64,000 nucleotides of DNA from an uncultured Alistipes sp. (GTDB lineage Bacteria > Bacteroidota > Bacteroidia > Bacteroidales > Rikenellaceae): positions 25,819-89,818 of the forward strand of contig CAJTYA010000012.1 in assembly GCA_910583985.1 (NCBI GenBank), read 5' to 3'. Positions 43,629 through 52,788 of this stretch are shown here, in pieces. Under the pieces are notes generated by a model, which had not been told where the DNA came from, ran no database searches, and saw only the letters and a program-made list of their open reading frames with translations. Numbering within the stretch: position 1 is the first letter of the stretch; the number at the start of each line of letters is the position of its first letter. Both the position numbers and the translations under genes were made by a program.

Positions 43629-44381
43629 ATGATGTTAGAGGTTAGGAATCTGCACGCCGTCGTAGACGGGAAGGAGATATTGAAAGGCATCGACCTGTCG
43701 GTCGGAGCCGGCGAGGTGCACGCCATCATGGGACCCAACGGTTCCGGCAAGAGCACCTTCGCCTCGGTACTGGCCGGCAACGAGAAGTTCGAGGTGACCG
43801 AGGGCGAGGTGCTGTTCGACGGGAAGAACCTGCTGGAGATGAGCATCGAGGACCGGGCTCGCGCGGGGCTGTTCCTCGGCTTTCAGTATCCGGTCGAGAT
43901 ACCGGGCGTCAGCATGGCCAATTTCCTGAAATACGCCGTGAACGAAAAGCGCAAATACCGCGGGGAGGAGCCCCTTTCGTCGGCCGAATTTCTGCGGACG
44001 ATGCGCGAGAAGGCGAAGATCGTCGAAATCGACGGCAAGCTGACGGGCCGCTCGGTGAACGAGGGCTTTTCGGGCGGGGAGAAAAAACGGAACGAAATTT
44101 TCCAGATGGCCATGCTCGAACCCCGCCTCGCCGTGCTCGACGAGACGGACAGCGGGCTCGACATCGACGCGCTGCGGATCGTGGCCACCGGCGTGGCCCG
44201 GCTCAAAAGGCCCGACAACGCCACGATCGTCATCACGCACTATCAACGGCTGCTCGACTATATCGTGCCCGACGTGGTCCACGTGCTCTACGACGGGCGG
44301 ATCATCCATACGGCCGGCCGGGAGCTGGCCCTCAAGCTCGAAGAACAGGGCTACGACTGGCTCATCAACCAATACCGATAG
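43629..44381 (+). CDS. sufC: Fe-S cluster assembly ATPase SufC
   Basis: SufC is the ABC-type ATPase of the SufBCD complex. The 250-residue protein has Walker A GPNGSGKST, the Q-loop in LFLGFQYPVEIPGVS, the signature FSGGEKKRNE, Walker B LAVLDETDSGLD and the H-loop VITHYQR. The DETDSGLD Walker B is characteristic of SufC. Two adjacent ATG codons make the start uncertain by one residue. It sits 27 bases after sufB and 3 bases before sufD. Confidence 0.96.
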   Translation: MMLEVRNLHAVVDGKEILKGIDLSVGAGEVHAIMGPNGSGKSTFASVLAGNEKFEVTEGEVLFDGKNLLEMSIEDRARAGLFLGFQYPVEIPGVSMANFLKYAVNEKRKYRGEEPLSSAEFLRTMREKAKIVEIDGKLTGRSVNEGFSGGEKKRNEIFQMAMLEPRLAVLDETDSGLDIDALRIVATGVARLKRPDNATIVITHYQRLLDYIVPDVVHVLYDGRIIHTAGRELALKLEEQGYDWLINQYR

Positions 44382-44384
44382 GGG

Positions 44385-45692
44385 ATGGAAAACGCATTGG
44401 AAAAACGGCTGACCGATCTGTATCTGTCCAACGCCGACATGATCGCCGAGGGCTTGCCTGCGTCGATGAACCGTCCCCGGAGCGAAGCGCTGGAGACGTT
44501 CAACCTCGCCGGGATTCCCGACCGGGGATCGGCCCGCGGCGACCGCTACCACTATACCGGTCTGCGGGAGGTCTTCGGTGCCGAGTACGAGTCGTATTTC
44601 ACGCCCTCGTATGCCGGCGTGGAACCGGTCTGCGAGGATCTTCCGGGACGGCACATTCCTTTTCTGAACGGTTTCTGCCGGGCTGCGGAGCCGCTTGTCG
44701 AGGAGCCGTCGGGTGTGATCTTCGGTTCGCTCGCGGAGGCCGCCGTCCGGCATCCCGATCTGGTCGGACGCCATTACGACCGGCTCGCCGGAGCACAGGG
44801 CGATGCCGTCTCGGCCCTCAATACCGTGTTCGTACAGGACGGCGCGTTCGTCTACGTGCCCCGCGGCACGGAGGTCGCCGAACCGGTCGTCGTGACCTTC
44901 GCCCGTTACGGCGAGGGCGAGGCGCTCAGGACCTTTTCCCGCTGCCTGTTCGTGTTCGAGGAGGGCAGCCGGGCCCGCATTGTGATCGACAACCGTTCGC
45001 AGGGCGGGGAAGCGGGATTGGATTGTCAGGTCCGGGAGGTCTTCGTGGCCCGCGGCGCCGAGGTCGAAATCGTCGAGACGATCCGGGCCAACGACCGCTC
45101 TTCGCTCGTTGCGTCCTGCTTCGCCGAGCAGCATGCGGAGAGTCGCCTGCATACGCTTTCGGTGGCGCTCGGCGGACGCCTGCTGCGCAGCGACCTGCGC
45201 GTGCGGCTCGCGGAACCGGGGGCCGAGAACCGCACCGACGGGCTGATGCTGTGCGGGGCGGGGGAACATGTCGACTTCCATACCGACATCGTGCATGCCG
45301 CTCCGGACTGCACGAGCCGCGAACTTTTCCGGGGCATCGCCTCCGAAGGAGGGACGGGGGTGTTCAGCGGACGCATCTACGTCGCGCAGGACGCCCAGCG
45401 CACGCAGGCCTTCCAGCAGAGCAACAACCTGCTGCTGGGTCCCGGCGCGCACATCTACGCGAAGCCTCAGCTCGAAATTTATGCCGACAACGTCAAGTGC
45501 AGCCACGGGGCGACGGTCGGCCAGCTCAATGCCGAGGCCGTCTACTATATGCGTCAGCGCGGCATATCGTTGCACGATGCCCGCCGGTTGCAGATGTTCG
45601 GTTTCGCCGGTCAGGTTATCGGCCGGACGCCCGTCGGGGGAGTGACCGAAACCCTCGAAGCGCTGGCGGCCGCCAAAATCGAAAGCATGTGA
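44385..45692 (+). CDS. sufD: Fe-S cluster assembly protein SufD
   Basis: SufD pairs with SufB in the scaffold complex. The 435-residue product shows the shared SufB/SufD beta-helix core (FVYVPRGTEVAEPVVVTFAR, HTDIVHAAPDCTSRELFRGI, GVFSGRIYVAQDAQRTQAFQ, QLEIYADNVKCSHGATVGQL), with the conserved His/Cys pair in CSHGAT. Its stop overlaps the sufS start by one base (TGATG), indicating coupled translation. Confidence 0.95.
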   Translation: MENALEKRLTDLYLSNADMIAEGLPASMNRPRSEALETFNLAGIPDRGSARGDRYHYTGLREVFGAEYESYFTPSYAGVEPVCEDLPGRHIPFLNGFCRAAEPLVEEPSGVIFGSLAEAAVRHPDLVGRHYDRLAGAQGDAVSALNTVFVQDGAFVYVPRGTEVAEPVVVTFARYGEGEALRTFSRCLFVFEEGSRARIVIDNRSQGGEAGLDCQVREVFVARGAEVEIVETIRANDRSSLVASCFAEQHAESRLHTLSVALGGRLLRSDLRVRLAEPGAENRTDGLMLCGAGEHVDFHTDIVHAAPDCTSRELFRGIASEGGTGVFSGRIYVAQDAQRTQAFQQSNNLLLGPGAHIYAKPQLEIYADNVKCSHGATVGQLNAEAVYYMRQRGISLHDARRLQMFGFAGQVIGRTPVGGVTETLEALAAAKIESM

Positions 45693-46915
45693 TGGGATTC
45701 GATGTAGAAAAAATACGGGCCGATTTTCCGCTGCTCGCGCGGACGATATACGGCAAGCCTTTGGCCTATCTCGACAACGGCGCCACGGCCCAGAAGCCCC
45801 GCTGCGTGATCGAGACGGTCGACCGCCTCCATCGCGAAATGAACGCCAACGTCCATCGCGGACTCCATTTCATGAGCGAGGGGTGTACCGAGCAGTACGA
45901 GGCCGCCCGCGAGGCCGTGAGGGCCTATATCGGTGCCGGATCGGTCCGCGAAATCGTCTTTACTTCCGGGGCGACGGCTTCGATCAATTTGGTGGCTTAC
46001 AGCTTCGGCGAACGTTTCATCGGTCGCGGGGACAACGTCGTGACCACCGAGATGGAACACCATTCGAACATCGTGCCGTGGCAGTTGGTTTGCGAGCGAC
46101 GCGGGGCCGAGCTCCGCGTGCTGCCGTTCGACGACGAGGGCCGGCTCGAAACCGAAAAGCTCGAATCGTTGCTCGACGAACGGACGCGGATCGTCTGCGT
46201 GACGCAGGCTTCCAACGTGCTCGGCACGCGGCCCGACCTGCGGCCGATCGTCGAGGCGGCCCACCGTCGGGGCATTCCCGTGCTGGTGGACGGCTGTCAG
46301 GGCATCGTGCACGGCGGGGTCGACGTGGCGGCTTTGGATTGTGACTTCTATGCCTTTTCCGGTCACAAGCTCTACGGCCCGACCGGCATCGGCGTCCTCT
46401 ACGGCAAACAGGAGTGGCTGGAGCGGATGCCGCCCTTCATGGGCGGCGGGGACATGGTCTCGACCGTCTCTTTCACCGGGACGACCTACGCCGAACTGCC
46501 GCTGAAATTCGAGGCCGGCACGTCGAACTATATCGGCGCCATCGCTTTGGCCGAGGCGATCCGTTACCTCGGCACGCTCGATGCCGCGGCTGTGGCCCGG
46601 CATGAAGAGGACCTGACGGCGTATGCCACGCAAAGACTGTCGGCCGTCGATGGCCTCAGAATCTACGGGACGCAGCCCGGCAAGTGCAGCATCGTCTCCT
46701 TCACGGTCGAAGGGACCCATCCCTACGACGTGGGGATGATCCTCGACAAGACGGGGGTGGCTGTGCGGACGGGTACCCATTGTGCCGAACCGGTGATGGC
46801 CCATTACGGCATCACGTCGATGGTGCGCGCCTCGTTCGCCCTGTACAACACGCGCTCCGAAATCGATGCGCTCGCTGCGGGCGTGGAACGGGCGGTGCGG
46901 ATGTTGAGGGCATAG
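45692..46915 (+). CDS. sufS: Cysteine desulfurase SufS
   Basis: SufS removes sulfur from cysteine and passes it to the Suf scaffold. The 407-residue class V PLP enzyme starts MGFDVEKIRADFPLLAR and has YLDNGATAQKP, TEMEHHSNIVPW, the PLP lysine in FSGHKLYGPTGIG near 226 and the active-site Cys in RTGTHCAEPVM near 363 (usually RTGHHCAQP). It is the last gene of the suf operon. Confidence 0.95.
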   Translation: MGFDVEKIRADFPLLARTIYGKPLAYLDNGATAQKPRCVIETVDRLHREMNANVHRGLHFMSEGCTEQYEAAREAVRAYIGAGSVREIVFTSGATASINLVAYSFGERFIGRGDNVVTTEMEHHSNIVPWQLVCERRGAELRVLPFDDEGRLETEKLESLLDERTRIVCVTQASNVLGTRPDLRPIVEAAHRRGIPVLVDGCQGIVHGGVDVAALDCDFYAFSGHKLYGPTGIGVLYGKQEWLERMPPFMGGGDMVSTVSFTGTTYAELPLKFEAGTSNYIGAIALAEAIRYLGTLDAAAVARHEEDLTAYATQRLSAVDGLRIYGTQPGKCSIVSFTVEGTHPYDVGMILDKTGVAVRTGTHCAEPVMAHYGITSMVRASFALYNTRSEIDALAAGVERAVRMLRA

Positions 46916-47112
46916 ATCATGCTTTGCCGCATTCCTGAGAGGGAAGCGGCGTCGTGGATAGAAACACCGGCCCGTCCCGGAGGCTCGCCCGAAGGACGGT
47001 CCGGAATCGTTCCGTCGGCAGGAGCACTCCTCTGTCGGCACGGGGAGCGGAGGGAATGCGGCGGAACGCAGGGGAGCGCGGACGCTCCCGAACGAAACCT
47101 GAACTTTCTTTT

Positions 47113-47799
47113 ATGGCACTCATCGTACTCGAAGGGCTCGACGGAGCCGGAAAATCGACACAGATCGGCATGCTGAAAAAGCGGCTCGCCGAGCGCGGAA
47201 TCGCTTACGAATACCTTCACTTTCCCCGTTTCGACGCGCCCGTCTACGGGGAGTTGATCGCCCGCTTCCTGCGCGGAGAGCTCGGCGGCGTGGACCGGGT
47301 GGACCCCTACGTCGTCGCGTTGCTCTATGCGGGCGACCGGGCCGGGGCTGCGCCGATGATCCGCGCGTGGCTCGACGCAGGGAAGTTCGTCATTCTCGAC
47401 CGTTACGTCTACTCGAACGTGGCCTACCAGTGCGCCAAAATCGACGATGCGGCGGCCCGGCGGCACTTGCGGGACTGGATCGTCGATCTCGAATACCGCC
47501 ACAACGGCATTCCCGTGCCCGACGTGTCGTTGTTTTTGGACGTCCCGTTCGGCTTCACCCGCCGCAAGCTCGAAGAGGTCCGCGAGGGAGACGACCGCGA
47601 GTATCTGCAAGGGAAAAAGGACATTCACGAATCTTCGCTCGCGCTTCAGCGCCGGGTCCGCGAAGTGTATCTCGAACAGGCTGCCGAGGACGATGCGTTC
47701 CGTGTGGTGTCCTGCACCGGGGCGCAGGACGAAATGCTTGCTCCCGAAGCGATTTTCGCCCGCATCGAAGCCGAGCTGGCGGATACGCTCCGGGCATAG
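47113..47799 (+). CDS. tmk: Thymidylate kinase
   Basis: Tmk phosphorylates dTMP to dTDP. The 228-residue product starts MALIVLEGLDGAGKSTQIGM with the P-loop, has the DR motif in ILDRYVYSNVAYQ near 95 that binds dTMP, and a C-terminal LID region with EYLQGKKDIHESS. A 200-base GC-rich spacer separates it from sufS and holds no clear promoter, so it may ride on the suf transcript. An in-frame extension upstream is composition-biased and rejected. Confidence 0.93.
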   Translation: MALIVLEGLDGAGKSTQIGMLKKRLAERGIAYEYLHFPRFDAPVYGELIARFLRGELGGVDRVDPYVVALLYAGDRAGAAPMIRAWLDAGKFVILDRYVYSNVAYQCAKIDDAAARRHLRDWIVDLEYRHNGIPVPDVSLFLDVPFGFTRRKLEEVREGDDREYLQGKKDIHESSLALQRRVREVYLEQAAEDDAFRVVSCTGAQDEMLAPEAIFARIEAELADTLRA

Positions 47800-48487
47800 C
47801 TTCCGCGCGGAGCCGCTTCGGAGTTTCCGGGGGATGTGCGGTCTGTCCGCAGGACGTTTCGTCGCCGGAGCGGAAGTGTTCGAAACGGCTTCGATTTGTC
47901 TCGGCGATGTCGCTGCGAGGCGGTTTCCTGTGTCGTCCGTTGCGAGTAGAGGGTGGAGGGGGCACGTTTCGGAACGAAGTGCGTCGGTGTGAACGGGATG
48001 GCGGATATTCCTGCGCTGCCTGCGAAATCGCCAATCCCGCTTCGTTGAAAACGTGACAAAACAATTCTTTCCATGCGCCCGACATCTCGTCCGACCTATG
48101 GCGGAAATCCCGGTCGTGATGGTCGGGGGGCCTTTCGTGCGACGGTCGGACGTACTTCCCCTGTTCCGTCGTCGGTGCCGCTTTCAGGAGCGAATGTCGT
48201 CGGCTTCTTGGACGGAGAGGTGCAGGAGGATGCCTTTCGTCGGCTTTGCGGAAGTTCCCGCCCGACGGCGGCTTTTATGTCGCGAACCTTGCCGTTTCGG
48301 ATTTCCGAAAAAACGGATGTGCCGATTACGGCGAAGCGACCTTTTCCGAACGACAGCTTGCGATGCCTTTCGTTTCGACGCTCCGTTCGACGGTTCCCGT
48401 CGGGGACGGCGTATGTCCGCCGCGGCGATCTTTTCTGTTCCGCCGCTGCCGTTCCTCCGTGCGAAAGAGGATTTCCGCGCCGGCCGT
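47800..48487. other. 690-base GC-rich intergenic block, no convincing gene
   Basis: This stretch lies between the convergent ends of tmk and the class III aminotransferase. Its frames on both strands are Arg/Ser/Pro-rich, motif-free and mutually overlapping. I see no hairpin, RNA or repeat I can support. Confidence 0.6.
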
Positions 48488-49690
48488 CTATTTCGCGCGG
48501 CCCGTCGCCCGGTCGATCACGCCGAGCAGAATGTCGCACGAGAGGTCGATTTCGTCGGGCGTGATGGTCATCGGCGGGGCGATGCGCATGGCCGTGTCGT
48601 GGAACAGGAACCATTCGGTCATCAGGCCCGCCTCGATGGCGTCGAGCACGATGCGTTGCGTGACGGCGCTGTTTTCGTATTCGACGGCCATCAACAGGCC
48701 CGTGCGGCGGATTTCTTTCACCGCCGGATGTCCGCCCAATCGTTCTTCGTAACGGGCGCCCTTGGCTTCGGCCTGCTCCATGAGCTTTTCGGAAAGGATG
48801 TATTCCAGCGCCGCCAGCCCGGCCGCGCAGCAGACCGGGTGTCCGCCGAACGTCGTGATATGCCCCAGCACGGGATTGGTCTTGAGCGAGCTCATGATGC
48901 GGTTCGACGAGATGAACGCGCCCAACGGCATGCCGCCGCCGAAGGCTTTGGCCGTGCAGAGAATGTCCGGTACGATGCCGTATCGCTGGAAAAAGTAGAG
49001 CGTGCCGGTGCGGCCCAGTCCGGTCTGTATTTCGTCGTATACGAGCAGCGTGCCCGTCTCGTCGCAGCGCTTCCGCAGCGCGGCCAGATAGGCCCGGTCC
49101 GCAGGGAAGATGCCCCCTTCGCCTTGTACGGGCTCGATGATGACGCAGGCCGTGCGCGGGGTGATTCGGCTCAGGTCGTCCATGCAGTTGAAGCGGATGC
49201 AGCGCGTGTCGGGCAGCAGCGGGCGGTAGGCGTTGCGGTATTCTTCGCCGCCCATCACGCTCAGCGAGCCGTGCGTGCTGCCGTGGTAGGCGTTTTCGTA
49301 GTACACGATTTCCGTCCGCCCCGTGTAGCGTTTGGCCAGTTTGAGCGCACCTTCGACGGCCTCGCTGCCCGAATTGACGAAGTAGACCGTGTCGAGCGGA
49401 TCGGGAAGCAGAGAGGCGATGCGCTGGGCGTAGCGCACCTGCGGCGATTCGACCGCCTCGCCGTATACCATCAGATGCAGGTAATTCTGCGCTTGGGCGC
49501 ATATCGCGTCGATCACCTGCCGGTTGCCGTGTCCTACCGCGCTGACCGAGACGCCCGAAATGAGGTCGATCCACCGGCGCCCGTTCGGGCCGTACAGATA
49601 GATGCCTTCGGCCCGCTCGGCTTCGATCATCATCGGATTGTCCGAGGTCTGGCCCACGTGTTCCAAAAAGAGTTGTCGCAGATTGGTCAT
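48488..49690 (-). CDS. Class III PLP-dependent aminotransferase
   Basis: This 400-residue enzyme is of the acetylornithine/omega-amino-acid aminotransferase class. It has YFVNSGSEAVEGALKLAKRY near residue 104, YHGSTHGSLSVMG, EPVQGEGGI, the PLP-contacting Asp in LLVYDEIQTGLGRTG, and the Schiff-base Lys in ILCTAKAFGGGMPLGAF near 254. TTFGGHPVCCAAGLA completes the dimer-interface phosphate site. The amino donor cannot be told from sequence, and there are no biosynthetic neighbours. A 180-base gap without features separates it from the mazG-like gene. Confidence 0.88.
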   Translation of the reverse strand: MTNLRQLFLEHVGQTSDNPMMIEAERAEGIYLYGPNGRRWIDLISGVSVSAVGHGNRQVIDAICAQAQNYLHLMVYGEAVESPQVRYAQRIASLLPDPLDTVYFVNSGSEAVEGALKLAKRYTGRTEIVYYENAYHGSTHGSLSVMGGEEYRNAYRPLLPDTRCIRFNCMDDLSRITPRTACVIIEPVQGEGGIFPADRAYLAALRKRCDETGTLLVYDEIQTGLGRTGTLYFFQRYGIVPDILCTAKAFGGGMPLGAFISSNRIMSSLKTNPVLGHITTFGGHPVCCAAGLAALEYILSEKLMEQAEAKGARYEERLGGHPAVKEIRRTGLLMAVEYENSAVTQRIVLDAIEAGLMTEWFLFHDTAMRIAPPMTITPDEIDLSCDILLGVIDRATGRAK

Positions 49691-49873
49691 GTCGTGAAAG
49701 TTTTTTCGTTTTTCGGAAAGCGTTCGCTCCGGCGGCTCGTCCCGAACGGCGACGCTCGCAGCGCAGCGTTCGCCCCCGGCGGCTAGTAAGAGCGTTCCCT
49801 GTCGCCGTGGCGCCGGAAACGTTTCTCCGATGCGGTCGGGAGGCCGGTCTTCCCGGCCATTCCGGCGGGGGGA

Positions 49874-50188
49874 TTATCGGCCTGTGTCCTGCCGCGCCTC
49901 CTCCGCCTCCCGGCTTTTGCGTTCGAGCGCGCCGATGAGTGCGGCAGTCAGGTCCACGCCGGTCTGGTTGGCTACGCCGATGAGCGCCCAGAGGATGTCG
50001 CCGATTTCGTCCGAAAGCTCGTTGCGGAGCCGGGGGCCCCCGGCGTGTTCGCCGTAACGGAGCGCCATGACCCGTGCCAGCTTGCCGATTTCTTCGGTCA
50101 GCAGCGCCATGCGGGTCAGTTCGCCGTGGCGGATGTCGTTTTTGGCTACCCACGCTTCGAGCAGTTCCTGTGCTTCTTTGATCGTCAT
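49874..50188 (-). CDS. MazG-like nucleotide pyrophosphohydrolase
   Basis: This 104-residue all-alpha protein has the MazG-type metal site: Glu-Glu in ALLTEEIGKLARVM and ELSDEIGDILWALIGVAN, i.e. ExxE plus ExxD on two helices. Such enzymes hydrolyse non-canonical or excess NTPs to NMPs as housecleaning. It follows dtd by 20 bases on the same strand, so the two quality-control genes form an operon. Confidence 0.9.
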   Translation of the reverse strand: MTIKEAQELLEAWVAKNDIRHGELTRMALLTEEIGKLARVMALRYGEHAGGPRLRNELSDEIGDILWALIGVANQTGVDLTAALIGALERKSREAEEARQDTGR

Positions 50189-50208
50189 CTCCGTATCGGG
50201 TTAGGTTG

Positions 50209-50664
50209 TCATTCCCTGTTTTTCGAGTCGATCCAGATCGTGACCGGACCGTCGTTGAGCAGTTCCACCTGCATGTCGGCGCCGAAGACGCCCGTCCGGA
50301 CCCGTTCCCGGCCTACGGCGGCGGCCACGTCCGCCACGAAGGCTTCGTAGAGCGGGACGGCCATTTCGGGTCTCGCCGCCCGGATGTAAGAGGGCCGGTT
50401 GCCCTTTTTCGTCGAAGCCATCAGCGTGAACTGGCTCACGATCAGTATTTCGGCTCCGGTCTCCTCGGCCGAACGGTTCATCGTGCCCGTCCCGTCGTCG
50501 AAAATGCGGAGCCGCGTCAGCTTTCCGCTCAGCCACCGGATGTCCTCCCCGGTGTCGGCCTCCTCGATGCCGAGCAGCACGAGCAGGCCCTCTCCGATGG
50601 AGCTGTGCGTCCGGCCGCCGATGGCGACCGCCGCTTTTCGGACACGTTGGATCAGGATGCGCAT
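50209..50664 (-). CDS. dtd: D-aminoacyl-tRNA deacylase
   Basis: Dtd removes D-amino acids (and mischarged glycine) from tRNAs. The 151-residue protein has the typical opening MRILIQRVRKAAVAI, the SQFTL motif near residue 98 and the DGPVTIWID motif near 138 (NGPVT type), which carries the cross-subunit Gly-cis-Pro. A thi-operon terminator lies just upstream, so it probably has its own promoter. A TATCTTTG box at 50773-50766 could serve, but it would place the hairpin in the leader. Confidence 0.95.
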   Translation of the reverse strand: MRILIQRVRKAAVAIGGRTHSSIGEGLLVLLGIEEADTGEDIRWLSGKLTRLRIFDDGTGTMNRSAEETGAEILIVSQFTLMASTKKGNRPSYIRAARPEMAVPLYEAFVADVAAAVGRERVRTGVFGADMQVELLNDGPVTIWIDSKNRE

Positions 50665-50683
50665 CGTTCGTTTTTTTTTACGA

Positions 50684-50730
50684 ATAAATATAAACGAAAC
50701 AGGATTCCGGACAGGGCATCCGGAATCCTG
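50684..50730 (-). terminator. Terminator of the thi operon, upstream of dtd
   Basis: CAGGATTCCGGA and TCCGGAATCCTG pair across a 7-base loop. Read on the minus strand it is followed by TTTCGTTTATATTTATT. It lies about 50 bases past the thiH stop. Confidence 0.85.
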
Positions 50731-50778
50731 CGAGGTGTTTCCGGACGGCCGTCGGCCTCCGGATGCAAAGATAGCGAA

Positions 50779-51912
50779 TTACGCGGTAATGTTGGCCTCC
50801 TGCATGAACAGCGACCAGTCTTTCCACACCGGTTCGAATCCTTTGGCGCGGATGGCGTCGAAGACTTGGCTCGGCGTCCGCGCGTCGTTGACCTCCCACT
50901 GTTCGAGTTCTTCGGTGGGGTGGGCATATCCGCCGGGCGTGGTCTTCGATCCGGCGCTCATCACCGTCACGCCGAACGGCATCACCGTGTCGCGGCAGGC
51001 GGCGCTCTCGCGCGTGGAGATCGACAGCTCGACGTCCTCGCTCAACAGCCGGTAGGCGCAGATCAACTGCAACAGGTTGCGCTCGGTGGTCGGGTGGTCG
51101 GGATTGAAGCCTCCCTCGCCGAAATAGGGTCTCAGCCTCGGGAAGGCGATCGAGTATTTCGTCCGCCAGTACCGGTTTTCGAGGTAACGGACGTGCAGCG
51201 CGGTGAAGAACGCCTCGGTCCGCCAGTCTTCGAGTCCGATGAGGTTGCCCACGCCGACCTTGTAGATTCCGGCGTCGCAGAGCCTGTCCGGCGTTTCGAG
51301 CCGGTAGCGGTAGTCGGCTTTCCGGCCCCGCAGGTGGTAGACCGAATAGCGGTCGCGGTTGTAGGTCTCCTGATAGACGTAGACCGAGTGCAGGCCGTGG
51401 TCCATCAGCATGCGGTATTCGTCCGTTTCGAGCGGCTGGACTTCGAGCGAGATCTGCTGGAAATATTCTTTCATGATCTCCATCGAGTCGGCCATGTACT
51501 GCACGCTCGACGAGCGCGGAGCCTCGCCTGTCACGAGCAGGATGTGCTGGAACGGGTCTTTCTTGATGGCCCGGCACTCTTCGTGGATTTCGTCCGGCGA
51601 GAGAATGGCCCGGTGGATCTTGTTCGTGCAGTTGAATCCGCAGTAGATGCAATGGTTTTGGCAGATATTGGCCAGATAGAGCGGCACGTAGAGCTGTATC
51701 GTATTGCCGAAGCGCCGCCGCGTGATGCGGTAGCTTTTGGCCGCCATCTCGTCGAGGTAGCGGTCGGCGGCGGGCGAAACCAGCGCGGCGAAGTCGTCCA
51801 TCGTCGGACGGTCGCGGCCGAGGGCCCGCTCCACGTCGGCCTCGGTCGAGGCGTAGATCTTGCGGCGCGTGGTTTCCCAGTCGTATTTGAGAATCAGATC
51901 GTAGTAGGTCAT
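50779..51912 (-). CDS. thiH: 2-iminoacetate synthase (ThiH)
   Basis: ThiH is a radical SAM enzyme that splits tyrosine to dehydroglycine for the thiazole ring of thiamine under anaerobic conditions. The 377-residue protein has the CxxxCxxC cluster motif (Cys84, Cys88, Cys91 in CQNHCIYC) and the family's TGEAPRSSSVQYM and YQETYNRDRY segments. It starts three bases after thiG. Having ThiH instead of ThiO fits an anaerobe. Confidence 0.96.
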   Translation of the reverse strand: MTYYDLILKYDWETTRRKIYASTEADVERALGRDRPTMDDFAALVSPAADRYLDEMAAKSYRITRRRFGNTIQLYVPLYLANICQNHCIYCGFNCTNKIHRAILSPDEIHEECRAIKKDPFQHILLVTGEAPRSSSVQYMADSMEIMKEYFQQISLEVQPLETDEYRMLMDHGLHSVYVYQETYNRDRYSVYHLRGRKADYRYRLETPDRLCDAGIYKVGVGNLIGLEDWRTEAFFTALHVRYLENRYWRTKYSIAFPRLRPYFGEGGFNPDHPTTERNLLQLICAYRLLSEDVELSISTRESAACRDTVMPFGVTVMSAGSKTTPGGYAHPTEELEQWEVNDARTPSQVFDAIRAKGFEPVWKDWSLFMQEANITA

Positions 51913-51915
51913 GGC

Positions 51916-52701
51916 TTATTGCAGGTCTTTGATTCCTTCCAGAAAGGGGTTCAGCGGGCTCGTGGCCGAGGCTCCCGTCGTTTCCGGGGCGAGCTGCGCC
52001 TCGAATGCCGTCCGTCCGGCCTCGACGGCCATGCGGAAGGCCCTCGCCATCGCGACGGGGTCCTGTGCCACGGCGATGGCCGTGTTGACGAGCACGGCGC
52101 CCGCACCCATTTCCATCGCTTCGGCGGCGTGGGACGGCGCGCCGATGCCCGCATCGACGACGACGGGCACGGTGCTCTGCTCGATGATGATGCGCAGCAG
52201 GTCGCGGGTTTTCAGACCCCGGTTCGACCCGATGGGCGCACCGAGCGGCATGACGCAGGCCACGCCGACGTCTTCGAGCCGTTTGCACAGCACGGGATCG
52301 GCGTTGATGTAGGGCATGACGATGAAGCCGTCCTTGACCAGCTCTTCGGCCGCCTTGAGCGTCTCGATGGGGTCGGGCAGCAGATAGCGCGGGTCGGGAT
52401 GGATTTCGAGCTTCATCCAGTTCGTGCCGAGGGCTTCGCGGGCCAGTTGGGCGGCGAATACGGCTTCGCGGGCGTTGCGCACGCCCGACGTGTTGGGCAG
52501 CAGGTCGATTTTCGATGTGTCGAGGTGGCTCAGGATGTCGTCCTGCGGGTTTTCGAGTTCCACGCGTTTGAGGGCCACGGTGACCAGTTCGCTGCCGCTG
52601 GCCTCGACGGCCCGGCCCATCGTTTCGCTCGACGAGAATTTGCCCGTCCCGACGAAGAGTCTCGAACGGAAACTTTTGCCGGCGATCGTCAGATTTTCCA
52701 T
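51916..52701 (-). CDS. thiG: Thiazole synthase
   Basis: ThiG assembles the thiamine thiazole from deoxyxylulose 5-phosphate, ThiS-thiocarboxylate and dehydroglycine. The 261-residue TIM barrel has FVGTGKFSS, LLPNTSGVRNA, the Schiff-base lysine in GTNWMKLEIHPD near 97, and VVVDAGIGAPSHAAEAMEMG. A longer in-frame start upstream is rejected because homologues begin at MENLTIAGKSF. It lies between the TenI-ThiE fusion gene and thiH. Confidence 0.96.
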   Translation of the reverse strand: MENLTIAGKSFRSRLFVGTGKFSSSETMGRAVEASGSELVTVALKRVELENPQDDILSHLDTSKIDLLPNTSGVRNAREAVFAAQLAREALGTNWMKLEIHPDPRYLLPDPIETLKAAEELVKDGFIVMPYINADPVLCKRLEDVGVACVMPLGAPIGSNRGLKTRDLLRIIIEQSTVPVVVDAGIGAPSHAAEAMEMGAGAVLVNTAIAVAQDPVAMARAFRMAVEAGRTAFEAQLAPETTGASATSPLNPFLEGIKDLQ

Positions 52702-52788
52702 ACGGATATGATTTTTAGGATTTATACGTTTATGCGGTTTCGGAGCTTGTGCGGCATGTCGGCCGCGGCTCCGCAATCGGTTCGTGTG

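Noticed and set aside
50826..50842. GGTTCGAATCC, a tRNA T-loop-like sequence
   Set aside because: It lies inside thiH codons, and no acceptor or anticodon stems surround it.
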